Assembly (NCBI RefSeq): GCF_017068455.1
Contig: NZ_CP070608.1
Span: 2,275,488-2,339,487 of the forward strand
DNA: 64,000 nt
Origin: Fulvivirga lutea
Lineage (GTDB): Bacteria; Bacteroidota; Bacteroidia; Cytophagales; Cyclobacteriaceae
Direction: 5' to 3'
Part shown: one piece after another, positions 51,458 through 60,219 of the stretch
Position numbering within the stretch: position 1 is the first letter of the stretch
Layout: the number at the start of each line of letters is the position of its first letter
Made by a program: the position numbers and the translations under genes
Notes under the pieces: model-generated
Database searches by the model: none
What the model saw: only the letters and a program-made list of their open reading frames with translations
Told to the model about the DNA's origin: nothing

Positions 51458-53728
51458 ATGAGCAAAGCACAACCACCGGAAGAGCATACAGGAATTAAAT
51501 TGAAAGAGCCAAAGAAAGAGGCAGGCGGTTTATCTGCCGTAGTTTCTTCTATGAAGCATGTATATGGTGAGGTGGGTGTAGTGGAAGGCACCAAAGTAAT
51601 GCTGCGTGTGAATCAGATGGATGGATTTGATTGCCCAGGTTGTGCGTGGCCCGATCCTGACCAAAAGCGAGCGGTTGTTGAGTTTTGTGAGAATGGCGCC
51701 AAGGCTGTGGCTGAAGAAGCAACTACTGAGCGAGTGGATGCTAAATTCTTTAAAAAGTATTCTGTGGAGGAAATGGCCAGCTGGTCAGATTATGAGCTAG
51801 GGAAGAGTGGGCGCATAACGGATCCTATGATTTTAAAACCGGGTGCTACACATTATGAACCCATTTCATGGAATGATGCCTTTGCAACTATTGGCAATCA
51901 GCTGAATCAATTAAGCTCACCGGATGAAGCCATCTTTTACACATCAGGACGAACGAGCAATGAAGCGGCCTTTTTATATCAATTGTTTGTGCGCCAGTTT
52001 GGTACGAATAACCTGCCCGATTGCTCCAATATGTGCCATGAGAGCAGCGGCTCAGCACTCACTGAGACGGTAGGCATTGGCAAAGGCTCCGTAACGCTGG
52101 ACGATTTTTATAATACAGAAGTGATTATGATTTTGGGGCAAAACCCCGGCACCAATCATCCAAGAATGCTGACTGCTTTGCAAGAAGCCAAACGCAATGG
52201 TGCGAAAATCATCACAGTGAATCCACTTTCTGAAGCTGGACTGAACGGTTTCAGACATCCGCAAAACCCGGGAGATTTAATAGGCGAGGCCACGCAGCTC
52301 ACCGATATATTTTTACAAGTAAGAGTAAATGGCGATGTGCCCTTGCTAAAGGCCATTATGAAAATGCTGTTGGATAAGGAGAATGAAAATCCGGGAACCG
52401 TATTCGATCAAGCGTTTATTAAAGACAAAACTGCTGGTTTCGAGGATTTTCTTACCGATCTGCAGCAATATGATGTGGATGAACTGATTGCAGAAACTAG
52501 TGTAGACAAAAAAGATATTGAGGAGGCCGTGGCATTGCTGGCTTCCAAAAAGAAAATTATCGCTTGTTGGGCCATGGGTTTGACTCAGCATAAAAATGCT
52601 GTCGATAACATCCGTGAGGTTGTTAACCTCCTGCTGCTGAAAGGCAGCATCGGCAAGCCCGGGGCAGGAACGTGCCCGGTTAGAGGACACAGCAACGTGC
52701 AGGGAGATAGAACCGTAGGCATTTGGGAGAAGTTAAAACCTGAGTTTGGGCAAAAGCTGAAAGAGGTTTTTGATTTTGAGCCACCCACCAAAACAGGTTA
52801 CGATGTGGTGGAGGCAATTGGAGCGATGAAAGAGGGCAAAGCCAAATTCTTTTTTGCCATGGGCGGCAATTTTATTTCTGCCACACCGGATACCGAACTC
52901 ACCGCCAAAGCCCTGCAGCAATGCGACATGACAGTGCACGTATCTACCAAATTAAACCGCAGCCACTTGATACATGGCAAAACTGCTTTGATCTTACCTT
53001 GTTTAGGCCGTACTGAACGCGATGTGCAAAACGGCAAAAAACAGTTTGTAACGGTAGAAAACTCCACAGGGGTAGTGCACCAATCCAATGGTAATAAAAC
53101 ACCTGCTTCTGATACCCTATTAAGTGAGCCTAAGATTGTGGCTGAGCTGGCCAAAGCCACGTTGAAGAACTCTAAAACCAATTGGGATGAGTTGGTAAAT
53201 GATTACGATAACATCCGTGAGGTAATAGAAAAGACCATTCCTGGATTTGATGATTACAATGCCCGTGTACGAAAGCCCGGTGGCTTTTACCTGCCCAATG
53301 GTGCCAGAGTGGGGGACTTTAAAACCAACACCGAAAAGGCCAATTTTACCATTAACAATTTGCCTGACCACAAACTACAAGAGGGCGAGTACATTATGAT
53401 GACCATTCGCAGCCACGACCAGTACAATACCACTATTTACGGCCTGCACGACCGTTACCGTGGCATTTACAATGAGCGCAGGGTAGTACTCATGAACCCC
53501 GATGATATGGAAGTGGCCGGACTGAAGAAGCTACAGGAAGTAAACCTGACCAGTAATTATGATGGTGTAGAGCGAGTGGCTAAAAAGTTTTTAGTAGTGC
53601 CGTATAACATCCCCAGAAAGTGCCTGGGCACCTATTTTCCCGAAGCCAATGTGCTAATACCTTACAATAAGTTTGCTCATACTAGCCAAACGCCTATAAG
53701 TAAGAGTGTGGTGGTGAGGGTGATGTAG
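51458..53728 (+). CDS. FdhF/YdeP-family molybdopterin oxidoreductase
   Basis: 756 residues. Molybdopterin oxidoreductase fold with the FdhF/YdeP-type N-terminus: DGFDCPGCAWPDP with Cys59 and Cys62 only, so no complete four-Cys iron-sulfur site, then the domain with YTSGRTSNEAAFLYQLFVRQ, CSNMCHESSG, ILGQNPGTNHPRML, GKPGAGTCPVRGHSNVQGDR and the C-terminal molydop-binding domain (IRSHDQYNTTIYGLHDRYRG). Such enzymes use a bis-MGD cofactor. The physiological substrate of YdeP proteins is uncertain; formate oxidation should not be assumed. The fdhD upstream is consistent with cofactor sulfuration. Confidence 0.9.
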   Translation: MSKAQPPEEHTGIKLKEPKKEAGGLSAVVSSMKHVYGEVGVVEGTKVMLRVNQMDGFDCPGCAWPDPDQKRAVVEFCENGAKAVAEEATTERVDAKFFKKYSVEEMASWSDYELGKSGRITDPMILKPGATHYEPISWNDAFATIGNQLNQLSSPDEAIFYTSGRTSNEAAFLYQLFVRQFGTNNLPDCSNMCHESSGSALTETVGIGKGSVTLDDFYNTEVIMILGQNPGTNHPRMLTALQEAKRNGAKIITVNPLSEAGLNGFRHPQNPGDLIGEATQLTDIFLQVRVNGDVPLLKAIMKMLLDKENENPGTVFDQAFIKDKTAGFEDFLTDLQQYDVDELIAETSVDKKDIEEAVALLASKKKIIACWAMGLTQHKNAVDNIREVVNLLLLKGSIGKPGAGTCPVRGHSNVQGDRTVGIWEKLKPEFGQKLKEVFDFEPPTKTGYDVVEAIGAMKEGKAKFFFAMGGNFISATPDTELTAKALQQCDMTVHVSTKLNRSHLIHGKTALILPCLGRTERDVQNGKKQFVTVENSTGVVHQSNGNKTPASDTLLSEPKIVAELAKATLKNSKTNWDELVNDYDNIREVIEKTIPGFDDYNARVRKPGGFYLPNGARVGDFKTNTEKANFTINNLPDHKLQEGEYIMMTIRSHDQYNTTIYGLHDRYRGIYNERRVVLMNPDDMEVAGLKKLQEVNLTSNYDGVERVAKKFLVVPYNIPRKCLGTYFPEANVLIPYNKFAHTSQTPISKSVVVRVM

Positions 53729-53861
53729 CGGTTAATGTTCAAAGAAATCAGACTTTTAGCTCTGCTTTCCTATCCGCTAAGACCTAGGTTTGTTGTGCAA
53801 AATCAATTTCAAATTAGAATTTATCCCATGATTGTGCTTAGTTAATGCTGTTAAAGTATAC

Positions 53862-54548
53862 TTATTTCCTTTTTCCAAATTTATATCCCACAGCCAGCAT
53901 ATATGCTTGGAAATCCCCATTGGAGTTAATGTCATAATTTGTTATTGTATTATCAGAATTAATATTATCGTATTGTATATTGATGTTTTGATTTAACCCA
54001 TAGAATGATCGTATATAGAATCCTAGCGAAAAGTTATTGAAAATTTCATAATCTATTCCTAAACCTAATTCAACCAATCCAAAAGATTTTTTCGGCTCAT
54101 CTCCGATTGTTTTAAACTCATTAGTTGATGAAAATATGAATCCACTTTGAGAATGATTAATTAAAATGGAGCTCCCTACTACTAGTGTAAAATATAATCT
54201 GTCTGATAAAATATTATTCCTATAAATTATTCGTAAAGGGATTTGAATTTTATTAATTCCAATAATTAAGTTAGTCGTGTCTGGAGAATTTGAATAGAAA
54301 TCAGCCCCGTAATACTTACTGTACAAACCTGTTTCAAGATGGAAGTTATGTTTCACTTCGTATGATGCACTTATACCGTGGAATGCATGGTTATTGTCTG
54401 AAATTCTAACATTATTTTGAGGGTTTACTAATTCGTAATTCGTGTGAGCTACACCTATTTCATATTTTACTAGCATTCTTTTTTGGGCCATTAGCTCATC
54501 CAATGTTCCCAATGTTATGACTACTGAAATTATAATTAATCGGTTCAT
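53862..54548 (-). CDS. Outer-membrane beta-barrel-like protein, unknown
   Basis: 228 residues from ATG 54548 (frame open to 54578). Signal peptide MNRLIIISVVITLGTLDELM, cleavage near AQ. The mature chain alternates like a small porin (HNFHLETGLYSKYYGADFYS, LVELGLGIDYEIFNNFSLGF) and ends YMLAVGYKFGKRK, an outer-membrane-type C-terminus. The coding sequence is visibly AT-rich with many Asn, Ile and Tyr codons. No family that I can name; a lineage-specific gene is likely. Confidence 0.68.
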   Translation of the reverse strand: MNRLIIISVVITLGTLDELMAQKRMLVKYEIGVAHTNYELVNPQNNVRISDNNHAFHGISASYEVKHNFHLETGLYSKYYGADFYSNSPDTTNLIIGINKIQIPLRIIYRNNILSDRLYFTLVVGSSILINHSQSGFIFSSTNEFKTIGDEPKKSFGLVELGLGIDYEIFNNFSLGFYIRSFYGLNQNINIQYDNINSDNTITNYDINSNGDFQAYMLAVGYKFGKRK

Positions 54549-54727
54549 AATCTTCACAATGTTTACTACAACTAGCATTATAAATATGAATTAGAAAACA
54601 CTAGCCTTCCTTCTCGCTCATGGGAATATAGTTGTTTGAAATCTTTATTTGTGTTGGAATTTCTATCCCAAATGAAAATACCTCGATAGATAAAATCAAT
54701 TTCAGTCATAGCACGTTTTCAACTCAT

Positions 54728-55315
54728 TTATTTCCACATTATATTTGATATTCGACCTTCAATTACTGTTTGGTTATCTCGAATAATTTCAATTCGAAAG
54801 CTATATTTACGCTTATTGTCAACGGGTCTGTTATTGGTCCTTATTTTTATACCACTATCAATTCTTGGGTAGTTAAATGTTCTATAGATACTCATTTGAT
54901 CCAAAGGGAAATATTCCTGTCCGGTGCTTGAAGCATATTCATATGTTGATATTTCGAATAGACTCGTTATTGAGCTATTCATAGGAATTGATTCACTAAA
55001 AATAGAATCAGGAATTATTTTGATTTCAGTTATTTTAAACTTTTCAATTTCTCCGTTGTTATCGCAACTACACGCAAATGCAGAATTCATAAGTAAAGAT
55101 TGCCCTATTTTCGAACAATTATCCGAAAGCCAAAAAGTTGAATCTGGCCTTATTATGATATTAAATGCTTCATCTGATTCTATTACTTCTTCAAATATTA
55201 ATTTAACAGACTTATAATCAAAAAATGGCTCAACAGGTTCAGAACAATCACAACAAGCTTGAATTGTAACTATTAAGCTATAGATAATGAAAATTGTAAG
55301 TATCTTATTTACCAT
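54728..55315 (-). CDS. Hypothetical lipoprotein
   Basis: 195 residues from ATG 55315 (frame open to 55348). The signal ends in TIQACCDCSEPVEPFF, with a lipidated Cys at about residue 21, so an outer-membrane or periplasmic lipoprotein is expected. The mature part has Cys-rich SAFACSCDNN and no recognised domain, with strand-like segments. AT-rich, like its neighbour at 53862. Gene identity is uncertain, but the signal peptide and length argue for a real gene. Confidence 0.65.
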   Translation of the reverse strand: MVNKILTIFIIYSLIVTIQACCDCSEPVEPFFDYKSVKLIFEEVIESDEAFNIIIRPDSTFWLSDNCSKIGQSLLMNSAFACSCDNNGEIEKFKITEIKIIPDSIFSESIPMNSSITSLFEISTYEYASSTGQEYFPLDQMSIYRTFNYPRIDSGIKIRTNNRPVDNKRKYSFRIEIIRDNQTVIEGRISNIMWK

Positions 55316-55592
55316 ATAATGTCTCTTTGCAATTAATGAAGGGGACATTCAACTAACACGCTAATATGCGTTACAACCTAAGACCTTTCAATAATTGGAC
55401 AATAAGTGCTGTTATATTTAATATCGAGGACTAATGTATTAAATTTTGTCTTGGTATTATTATAAAATAGAGTTGAAGTGAAGTAACAAATATTTAACCA
55501 GTTGACAACTAATGGTTTAGCTAACAAATGAAATTGGAGGCTTTTGGGCTAGAGGAGGAGTGAGTTGGGAGATTGTGGATTAAGCCTGCAGA
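55316..55592. other. Intergenic stretch upstream of the first 179-bp repeat
   Basis: Together with the repeat and the following 93 bp this is a 549-bp gap without a credible gene. It contains a small palindrome near 55355-55375 (ACGC-taata-TGCG) and otherwise nothing I can interpret. Confidence 0.4.
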
Positions 55593-55771
55593 GACATTCT
55601 ATTTTAGTTGTCATGCCGGACCTGATCCGGCATCTCATTGTCAGGTGGGTGAACTGCTAGTTGGCGGTGTGGGAGTCTCCAAATTAAAGATTGCTTCAGT
55701 CGCTAAACTCCTTCGCAATGACGAAATAAAAATAGCACGTCATTCCGCAATGAAATGGAGGAATCTTTGCC
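55593..55771. repeat. 179-bp dispersed repeat, copy 1
   Basis: Direct repeat of 56355-56533, same orientation, equal length, 8 differences in 179 bp by my count. It is a string of three hairpin units: TGCCGGA-cctga-TCCGGCA, then ATTGC...GCAAT around the words CAGTCGCTAAACTCCTTC, then ATTCC...GGAAT. The words resemble repeats seen in many bacterial genomes. No transposase is present. Confidence 0.88.
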
Positions 55772-55864
55772 ATAAAGAAAGATGAACTACTTGTTTCACT
55801 GGATAAGATTTCTCCTCCGCCATTAGGCAGATACGGAATGAAGATTATTATTGAGTTACTCTAA

Positions 55865-56302
55865 TTAATCTGGCATAGTTACCTGCATGATGAACGAATG
55901 TTTGTATTCATCTTTAATTTTAAAGCCCAGGTTATTATAAAGGCGTTGGGCCGGGTTATTCTTAAGCACACTCAATTGCACGTTTTTACCCAACGAGAAT
56001 GCTTTTGAAATAACAGTTTGTACCACCTGTTTTCCAATACCTTTACCTTGCAATTCAGGAGTAATTTGAATCTGGATGATTTCAAAATAATCTACATACT
56101 CTCGGCTCTTCAGCATGCCGATTTGTTTGCCATCAAGCAGAATGATTTGAGCATTTTCGAATTCATACTCTAACCCTTTACGGTGATTTTCTGCACTTAA
56201 TTCAAAACCAGCTTTTGCCAGGTGAGTATTCATGGTATCCTCCCTCAATTTAAGGAGATAACCCATGTCTGATGTAAGTGCTTTTCTGAAGGTTAGGTTC
56301 AA
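55865..56302 (-). CDS. GNAT-family N-acetyltransferase
   Basis: 145 residues from the TTG at 56302; the frame is open up to an ATG at 56359, but those codons lie next to and partly inside the 179-bp repeat and encode a low-similarity prefix. The usual GNAT opening NLTFRKALTSDMGYLLKLRE fits the TTG. The acetyl-CoA loop is in ITPELQGKGIGKQVVQTVIS (Q/RxxGxG/A), with QIILLDGKQIGMLKSREYV before and NNLGFKIKDEYKH at the end. Substrate unknown. The gene is bracketed by two copies of the repeat. Confidence 0.8.
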   Translation of the reverse strand: MNLTFRKALTSDMGYLLKLREDTMNTHLAKAGFELSAENHRKGLEYEFENAQIILLDGKQIGMLKSREYVDYFEIIQIQITPELQGKGIGKQVVQTVISKAFSLGKNVQLSVLKNNPAQRLYNNLGFKIKDEYKHSFIMQVTMPD

Positions 56303-56354
56303 ATCTTTTTTGGCTAAAGTAGTTAAAAAAGGGATTGCGGAGCAAGCCGGCAAT

Positions 56355-56533
56355 GACATTCTATTTTAGTTGTCATGCCTGACCTGATCCGGCATCTCAT
56401 TGTCAGGTGGGTGAACTGCTAGTTAGCGGTGTGGGAGTCTTCAAATCAAAGATTGCTTCAGTCGCTAGACTCCTTCGCAATGACGAAATAAAAATAGTAG
56501 GTCATTCCGTAATGAAATGGAGGAATCTTTGCC
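56355..56533. repeat. 179-bp dispersed repeat, copy 2
   Basis: About 95% identical to copy 1 at 55593-55771. It ends 22 bp before the stop of the erythromycin-esterase fusion gene and starts at the upstream end of the GNAT frame. A base change in the first hairpin (CCTGA for CCGGA) weakens its stem in this copy. Confidence 0.88.
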
Positions 56534-56554
56534 TAAGTCTTATCGATATGGATT

Positions 56555-59077
56555 TCAATCGCTATCACCCAACCCCACCTTTTTATAGGTTTCAGTAACA
56601 GAGTCCTCAATTTTAGTATTGTGTGTCGACCAAAAATCAGGGTCTTCCTTAATTGATCTAATCTTTATGCTTGAAATCGGCAAATTAAGCTCAACAGTGG
56701 GTTGAGTATCAATATTTGTGGACACCAGTTCACGTACTTCCAACGTGCGATAGGAGGTATCTGTTTTTGTGTTGTTCCATCTCGAATAGCTCAGCTCACT
56801 CGAGTAATTCAGAAAATATTTTCCCTGATACTCTGTATAAGTCTGTGTGATTGAATAACCGTAGGGGTCCAATTCATAGTTCGGGAATCTTTTTAACTTG
56901 TACTTATCGCGCACAATTAAAATTTCGAATTTTAGAACTGCATAGTTTTTTGTGTGAATATAAATTGTTCCTGTCGCAGCAAGTGGCGAAGGGTAGCCGT
57001 ATCCAGTTGTGTATGAGCCGGGTTTTTTACATTTAAAATTTATTTTGTACACCCGCTCACCGTTATAGGCGGTTATTCCTTCCAAATCTAAATCATAATA
57101 GGCTGGCCTATGTAAAACATTGTTTTTATGCAGGATTAAATCATGAGAATAAACTAACCATAACGACCCAACACCGTCCCAGGCATTTTTCAATTCTTCC
57201 TGATTGAGAATGTTTTTATACTGAAGTATTTTTCCTGTCAGTTTTTTTGAAGGCCTGATACTTGATTGATAACCTGTTCGATTACCAACTAATACCGAAG
57301 CGGTTTCATCGAAAGTAATAGAATCTTCCCGATACTTTTTCACTCGATAGAAGACTTCCTGCTGGCTGTGTCCTTGAAAATAGTTATCCTCAATTTTCTT
57401 CTCTGCCAGCTTTACTATCTTTTTAGCACTTAGTGGCTTTGAGCGAATAACAACTTCTTCTAGCTGAAAAGGCTCAGGCTTTAATCTAAATTCGGCAGTT
57501 GTATTTAACTCATGAACTGATATGGTGTCGTTCTTAAAACCGATGCACGATAGTACAATTCTGTCCTGCGGTTTTAGTCCTTCTGTAGAAAAGGAAAATG
57601 CTCCTTCGGCATTTGTTGCAATACCTTTCGAGGTATTTAAAACATAAATGTTAGCATATCCAATACCTGTGTTATCAGCTTCATTAATTACATACTTTAA
57701 TTTCTGTGATTTTACAGGATCAGAGGCTTTTCTAGCAATTGTTTGAGCTGATTCATTTTTGTAGATAAATGATGGTGTATAGGAAGTCTTTATAAAAAAT
57801 AAACCATCAAAAACTTTCGACCAAGGAGCGTAAACGGGTAAGTTGCCTAATGCTGATGAGTAGAAATACTGGTTATTAGCTAGTTGTTTATAATCGACAA
57901 AAGCATATTCAAACCCTTGTTCGTTTAACTCATATTCTATACTTCCTTGTGGTGGTTCCAAAGCATCTAACGAGATGGTATTAAACCCTAACATCCCGAA
58001 TTCTCCTTCAAAAGATGAGAAGGCTATGCTATATAGTTTATCACCGAAATGATCTTTCAATAGTTGGCCCATAGGAACTGCACCTTCCATAGACTTATCA
58101 AGATCAAACGGTTCTTCACTTTTTTGCAGGGAATCAAATTTCAATATGTAATCTTTTGTGAGAGCTGTATTCTTGTAGCTTTTCACCTCATTGGCAAAAT
58201 GATAGGAAGCTCCCCATCCAATTATCTTTTTATCCGGGTATAACTCCGATAAGAAGATTAGATTTTTTGCCATTTGAAGGTCTCTCGGGTTTTGAACTTT
58301 CACTTCATTTTCATTGAGAATATCCATTTCCCATTGTAGTAAAGCAACTCTGCCAATCAATGATTGTTTCATTACTTTAGCTTCAATCGTTTCTTTTTTG
58401 TCGATCAATTGATCAACTTCTTTAATTAGCTTATGGCAAGTGCTGAAGAAGAAAGTGGAATCAACTTCGTTCGAAAGCAGGAACTCCGGTCCACCATAGA
58501 AAACCTCATCTAATATTTGATTTTCCTTGTCATTCAGTTTGAGGTTATCGCCTAGTAACGCTTTGAAGTCAATTAAAAACTCCTCTTCAAAAATGAGATC
58601 ACTTTGTGAGTCAAAACCAGTAACCATTAATGGCGTACCATTCTCTTTTTGTTGATGGATATACTGAAGAAGGGGCTTAAACTCTTTGCTGTCAGACCAA
58701 ATTTTGAAAACACTATCTTCTATAGGGCTGGGATCAGAATTTGATCCGTTTACTTGCTGATAGGTTTTGTAATTATCGTAAAGGCCACTCTCGAAGCTCA
58801 AAATATCATAACCTAATTCATCATGTAGGTACTTGATGATCCGCACTTTTGCTGCGAAGGTAGCACCTTCTCCATGCGATTGTTCTCCGAGCAGTACGAT
58901 TCGATTGTTTTTTAAGGTTTCCTTTAGGAATTCTAAATCACTAAAGTCAGTTGATTGTGGGGCAATCGAATTGATAGGATGAATTTCTAATTCATTGAAA
59001 TGTTGGTTGGGTTGTGTGTAAGAAAAATTAAAAGCCAGTAGAAAACAGACAATGAAAAGAGTTTTTGATAAGCGCAT
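56555..59077 (-). CDS. Erythromycin-esterase-like protein fused to a CarboxypepD-reg-like domain
   Basis: 840 residues with a signal peptide (MRLSKTLFIVCFLLAFNFSY, TQ). Residues ~50-430 are an erythromycin esterase-like domain with the motif VLLGEQSHGEGATFAAKVRI (Glu65 and His68 in positions typical of the EreA/EreB fold), DILSFESGLYDNY and the repeated IGWGASYHFANEV. Residues ~460-545 are a carboxypeptidase regulatory-like beta domain (GIGYANIYVLNTSKGIATNA, EGAFSFSTEGL). The C-terminal ~290 residues (from about IRSKPLSAKKIVKLAEKKIE) are beta-rich and of unknown family. Macrolide hydrolysis is not shown; the family has other hydrolase roles. The 3' end adjoins repeat copy 2. Confidence 0.82.
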   Translation of the reverse strand: MRLSKTLFIVCFLLAFNFSYTQPNQHFNELEIHPINSIAPQSTDFSDLEFLKETLKNNRIVLLGEQSHGEGATFAAKVRIIKYLHDELGYDILSFESGLYDNYKTYQQVNGSNSDPSPIEDSVFKIWSDSKEFKPLLQYIHQQKENGTPLMVTGFDSQSDLIFEEEFLIDFKALLGDNLKLNDKENQILDEVFYGGPEFLLSNEVDSTFFFSTCHKLIKEVDQLIDKKETIEAKVMKQSLIGRVALLQWEMDILNENEVKVQNPRDLQMAKNLIFLSELYPDKKIIGWGASYHFANEVKSYKNTALTKDYILKFDSLQKSEEPFDLDKSMEGAVPMGQLLKDHFGDKLYSIAFSSFEGEFGMLGFNTISLDALEPPQGSIEYELNEQGFEYAFVDYKQLANNQYFYSSALGNLPVYAPWSKVFDGLFFIKTSYTPSFIYKNESAQTIARKASDPVKSQKLKYVINEADNTGIGYANIYVLNTSKGIATNAEGAFSFSTEGLKPQDRIVLSCIGFKNDTISVHELNTTAEFRLKPEPFQLEEVVIRSKPLSAKKIVKLAEKKIEDNYFQGHSQQEVFYRVKKYREDSITFDETASVLVGNRTGYQSSIRPSKKLTGKILQYKNILNQEELKNAWDGVGSLWLVYSHDLILHKNNVLHRPAYYDLDLEGITAYNGERVYKINFKCKKPGSYTTGYGYPSPLAATGTIYIHTKNYAVLKFEILIVRDKYKLKRFPNYELDPYGYSITQTYTEYQGKYFLNYSSELSYSRWNNTKTDTSYRTLEVRELVSTNIDTQPTVELNLPISSIKIRSIKEDPDFWSTHNTKIEDSVTETYKKVGLGDSD

Positions 59078-59160
59078 GAATTGGTTTTAATGAAAAATAT
59101 CAAACGCAGTAAATATATAATTATTTTAATATAAAATAGATTAAATAAATAAGTGTTTCA

Positions 59161-59715
59161 CTACCACTTCACCCGCTGCTGATTTTCACTGGCTTTAATC
59201 AATTTATCTAACCTGGAGAGTCTTGTTTTCTCTTGCTTGGCACTCATTACCCAATGAACACACTGTTTTTTATAGAATGGAGGCTGGTTGTTATGGAATT
59301 TCCAAGCGTTCTTATTCTCTTTAAAGATTTTCTCATAATTCTTGGCCAGTGCTTCAGGTCTATTTTCGTAAGAGTAAATCTTAGATTTAGTTTTTAAGGA
59401 ATAGGCTTTAAGTCCCGCCTCTTCCATCAATCCGGCTTCTTTTAGTTCTTCAACCTTTTTAATATTTACAGCACTCCAAATACTATCAGTCCTTCTGGGT
59501 GTAAATCGAACACAATAACTTTCTTCATCAATTGATCTTCTAATCCCATCGATCCAACCAAAACAAAGTGCCTGATCAACAGATTCAGGCCATGTAATGG
59601 AAGGCTTGCCGGTAGCTACTTTATAATAGCCAACAATGAGTTCAGTTTCCTTATCATGGTTCTCGGCAAGCCAATTTCTAAATTCCTGGGGTGTCGCAAA
59701 GAATGTGGGAGTCAT
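59161..59715 (-). CDS. YdeI/OmpD-associated family protein
   Basis: 184 residues, cytoplasmic. Family blocks: EFRNWLAENHDKETELIVGY, ITWPESVDQALCFGWIDGIR, SYCVRFTPRRTDSIWSAVNI and EKIFKENKNAWKFHNNQPPF. YdeI-like proteins have been tied to bacteriocin resistance or stress in other bacteria, but their biochemical role is unclear. It sits 9 bp from the DUF1398 gene on the same strand, suggesting a small operon. Confidence 0.85.
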   Translation of the reverse strand: MTPTFFATPQEFRNWLAENHDKETELIVGYYKVATGKPSITWPESVDQALCFGWIDGIRRSIDEESYCVRFTPRRTDSIWSAVNIKKVEELKEAGLMEEAGLKAYSLKTKSKIYSYENRPEALAKNYEKIFKENKNAWKFHNNQPPFYKKQCVHWVMSAKQEKTRLSRLDKLIKASENQQRVKW

Positions 59716-59724
59716 TCTGTAAAG

Positions 59725-60117
59725 TTATACACTGGGGATTTTCTCTACTAATGCCTCTTTCCTGTTTTGGTCATAATAGGTACAGGTCATTTGCCTTATA
59801 TCCACTACCCATTTTGTTATACCTGATTTGGCACAGTCAGCACAAAAAGTAGGATAATCCGTTTTGCCATTTTGATGAGCCTTGAGGTCATTTTTAAATT
59901 GTTCGAAATCACTTTGTTTCGCAATGGTTAATGGTTGATATTTAGCAGGGGAAGTAACAACATCATTGTTACTTCCAAAATAATCAGTATGCCCATCCGT
60001 TACATACGTTTCATAATTTGAAACACCTAGTTGCTTCAGGTCATTGATATAGTTTGGAAAATCTGCTCCCGATTTTACCTTTGAATGAGCTGCTTTTATT
60101 TGATCTAAGGTGAACAT
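59725..60117 (-). CDS. DUF1398 (YbcV-like) protein
   Basis: 130 residues, cytoplasmic. Matches the DUF1398 family: FTLDQIKAAHSKVKSGADFP, GVSNYETYVTDGHTDYFGSN, FCADCAKSGITKWVVDIRQM with a Cys pair, and YYDQNRKEALVEKIP. No known function. It is followed on the same strand by the YdeI-like gene. The gap to the MarR-GNAT gene upstream is about 100 bp. Confidence 0.85.
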   Translation of the reverse strand: MFTLDQIKAAHSKVKSGADFPNYINDLKQLGVSNYETYVTDGHTDYFGSNNDVVTSPAKYQPLTIAKQSDFEQFKNDLKAHQNGKTDYPTFCADCAKSGITKWVVDIRQMTCTYYDQNRKEALVEKIPSV

Positions 60118-60219
60118 TGTATTTTCTTATTTAGATAATTTAATACAATATAATAGGTTATATCTGATTTGTAATAGAGAATATGAATGTGGTATGTTCA
60201 TTCTATTCGTTCGGGAGCA

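Noticed and set aside
52798-53181. 127-codon minus-strand frame inside the FdhF/YdeP gene
   Set aside because: Shadow of a strong coding sequence with normal codon bias on the plus strand.
55350-55400. Small palindrome resembling an integron attC site
   Set aside because: Short imperfect ACGC/TGCG arms only, no attC core pair and no integrase anywhere in the window.
55573-55785. 70-codon open frame lying over the first dispersed repeat
   Set aside because: It is almost wholly made of the repeat and reads through its hairpins. The matching frame at 56407-56598 is likewise a repeat artefact.
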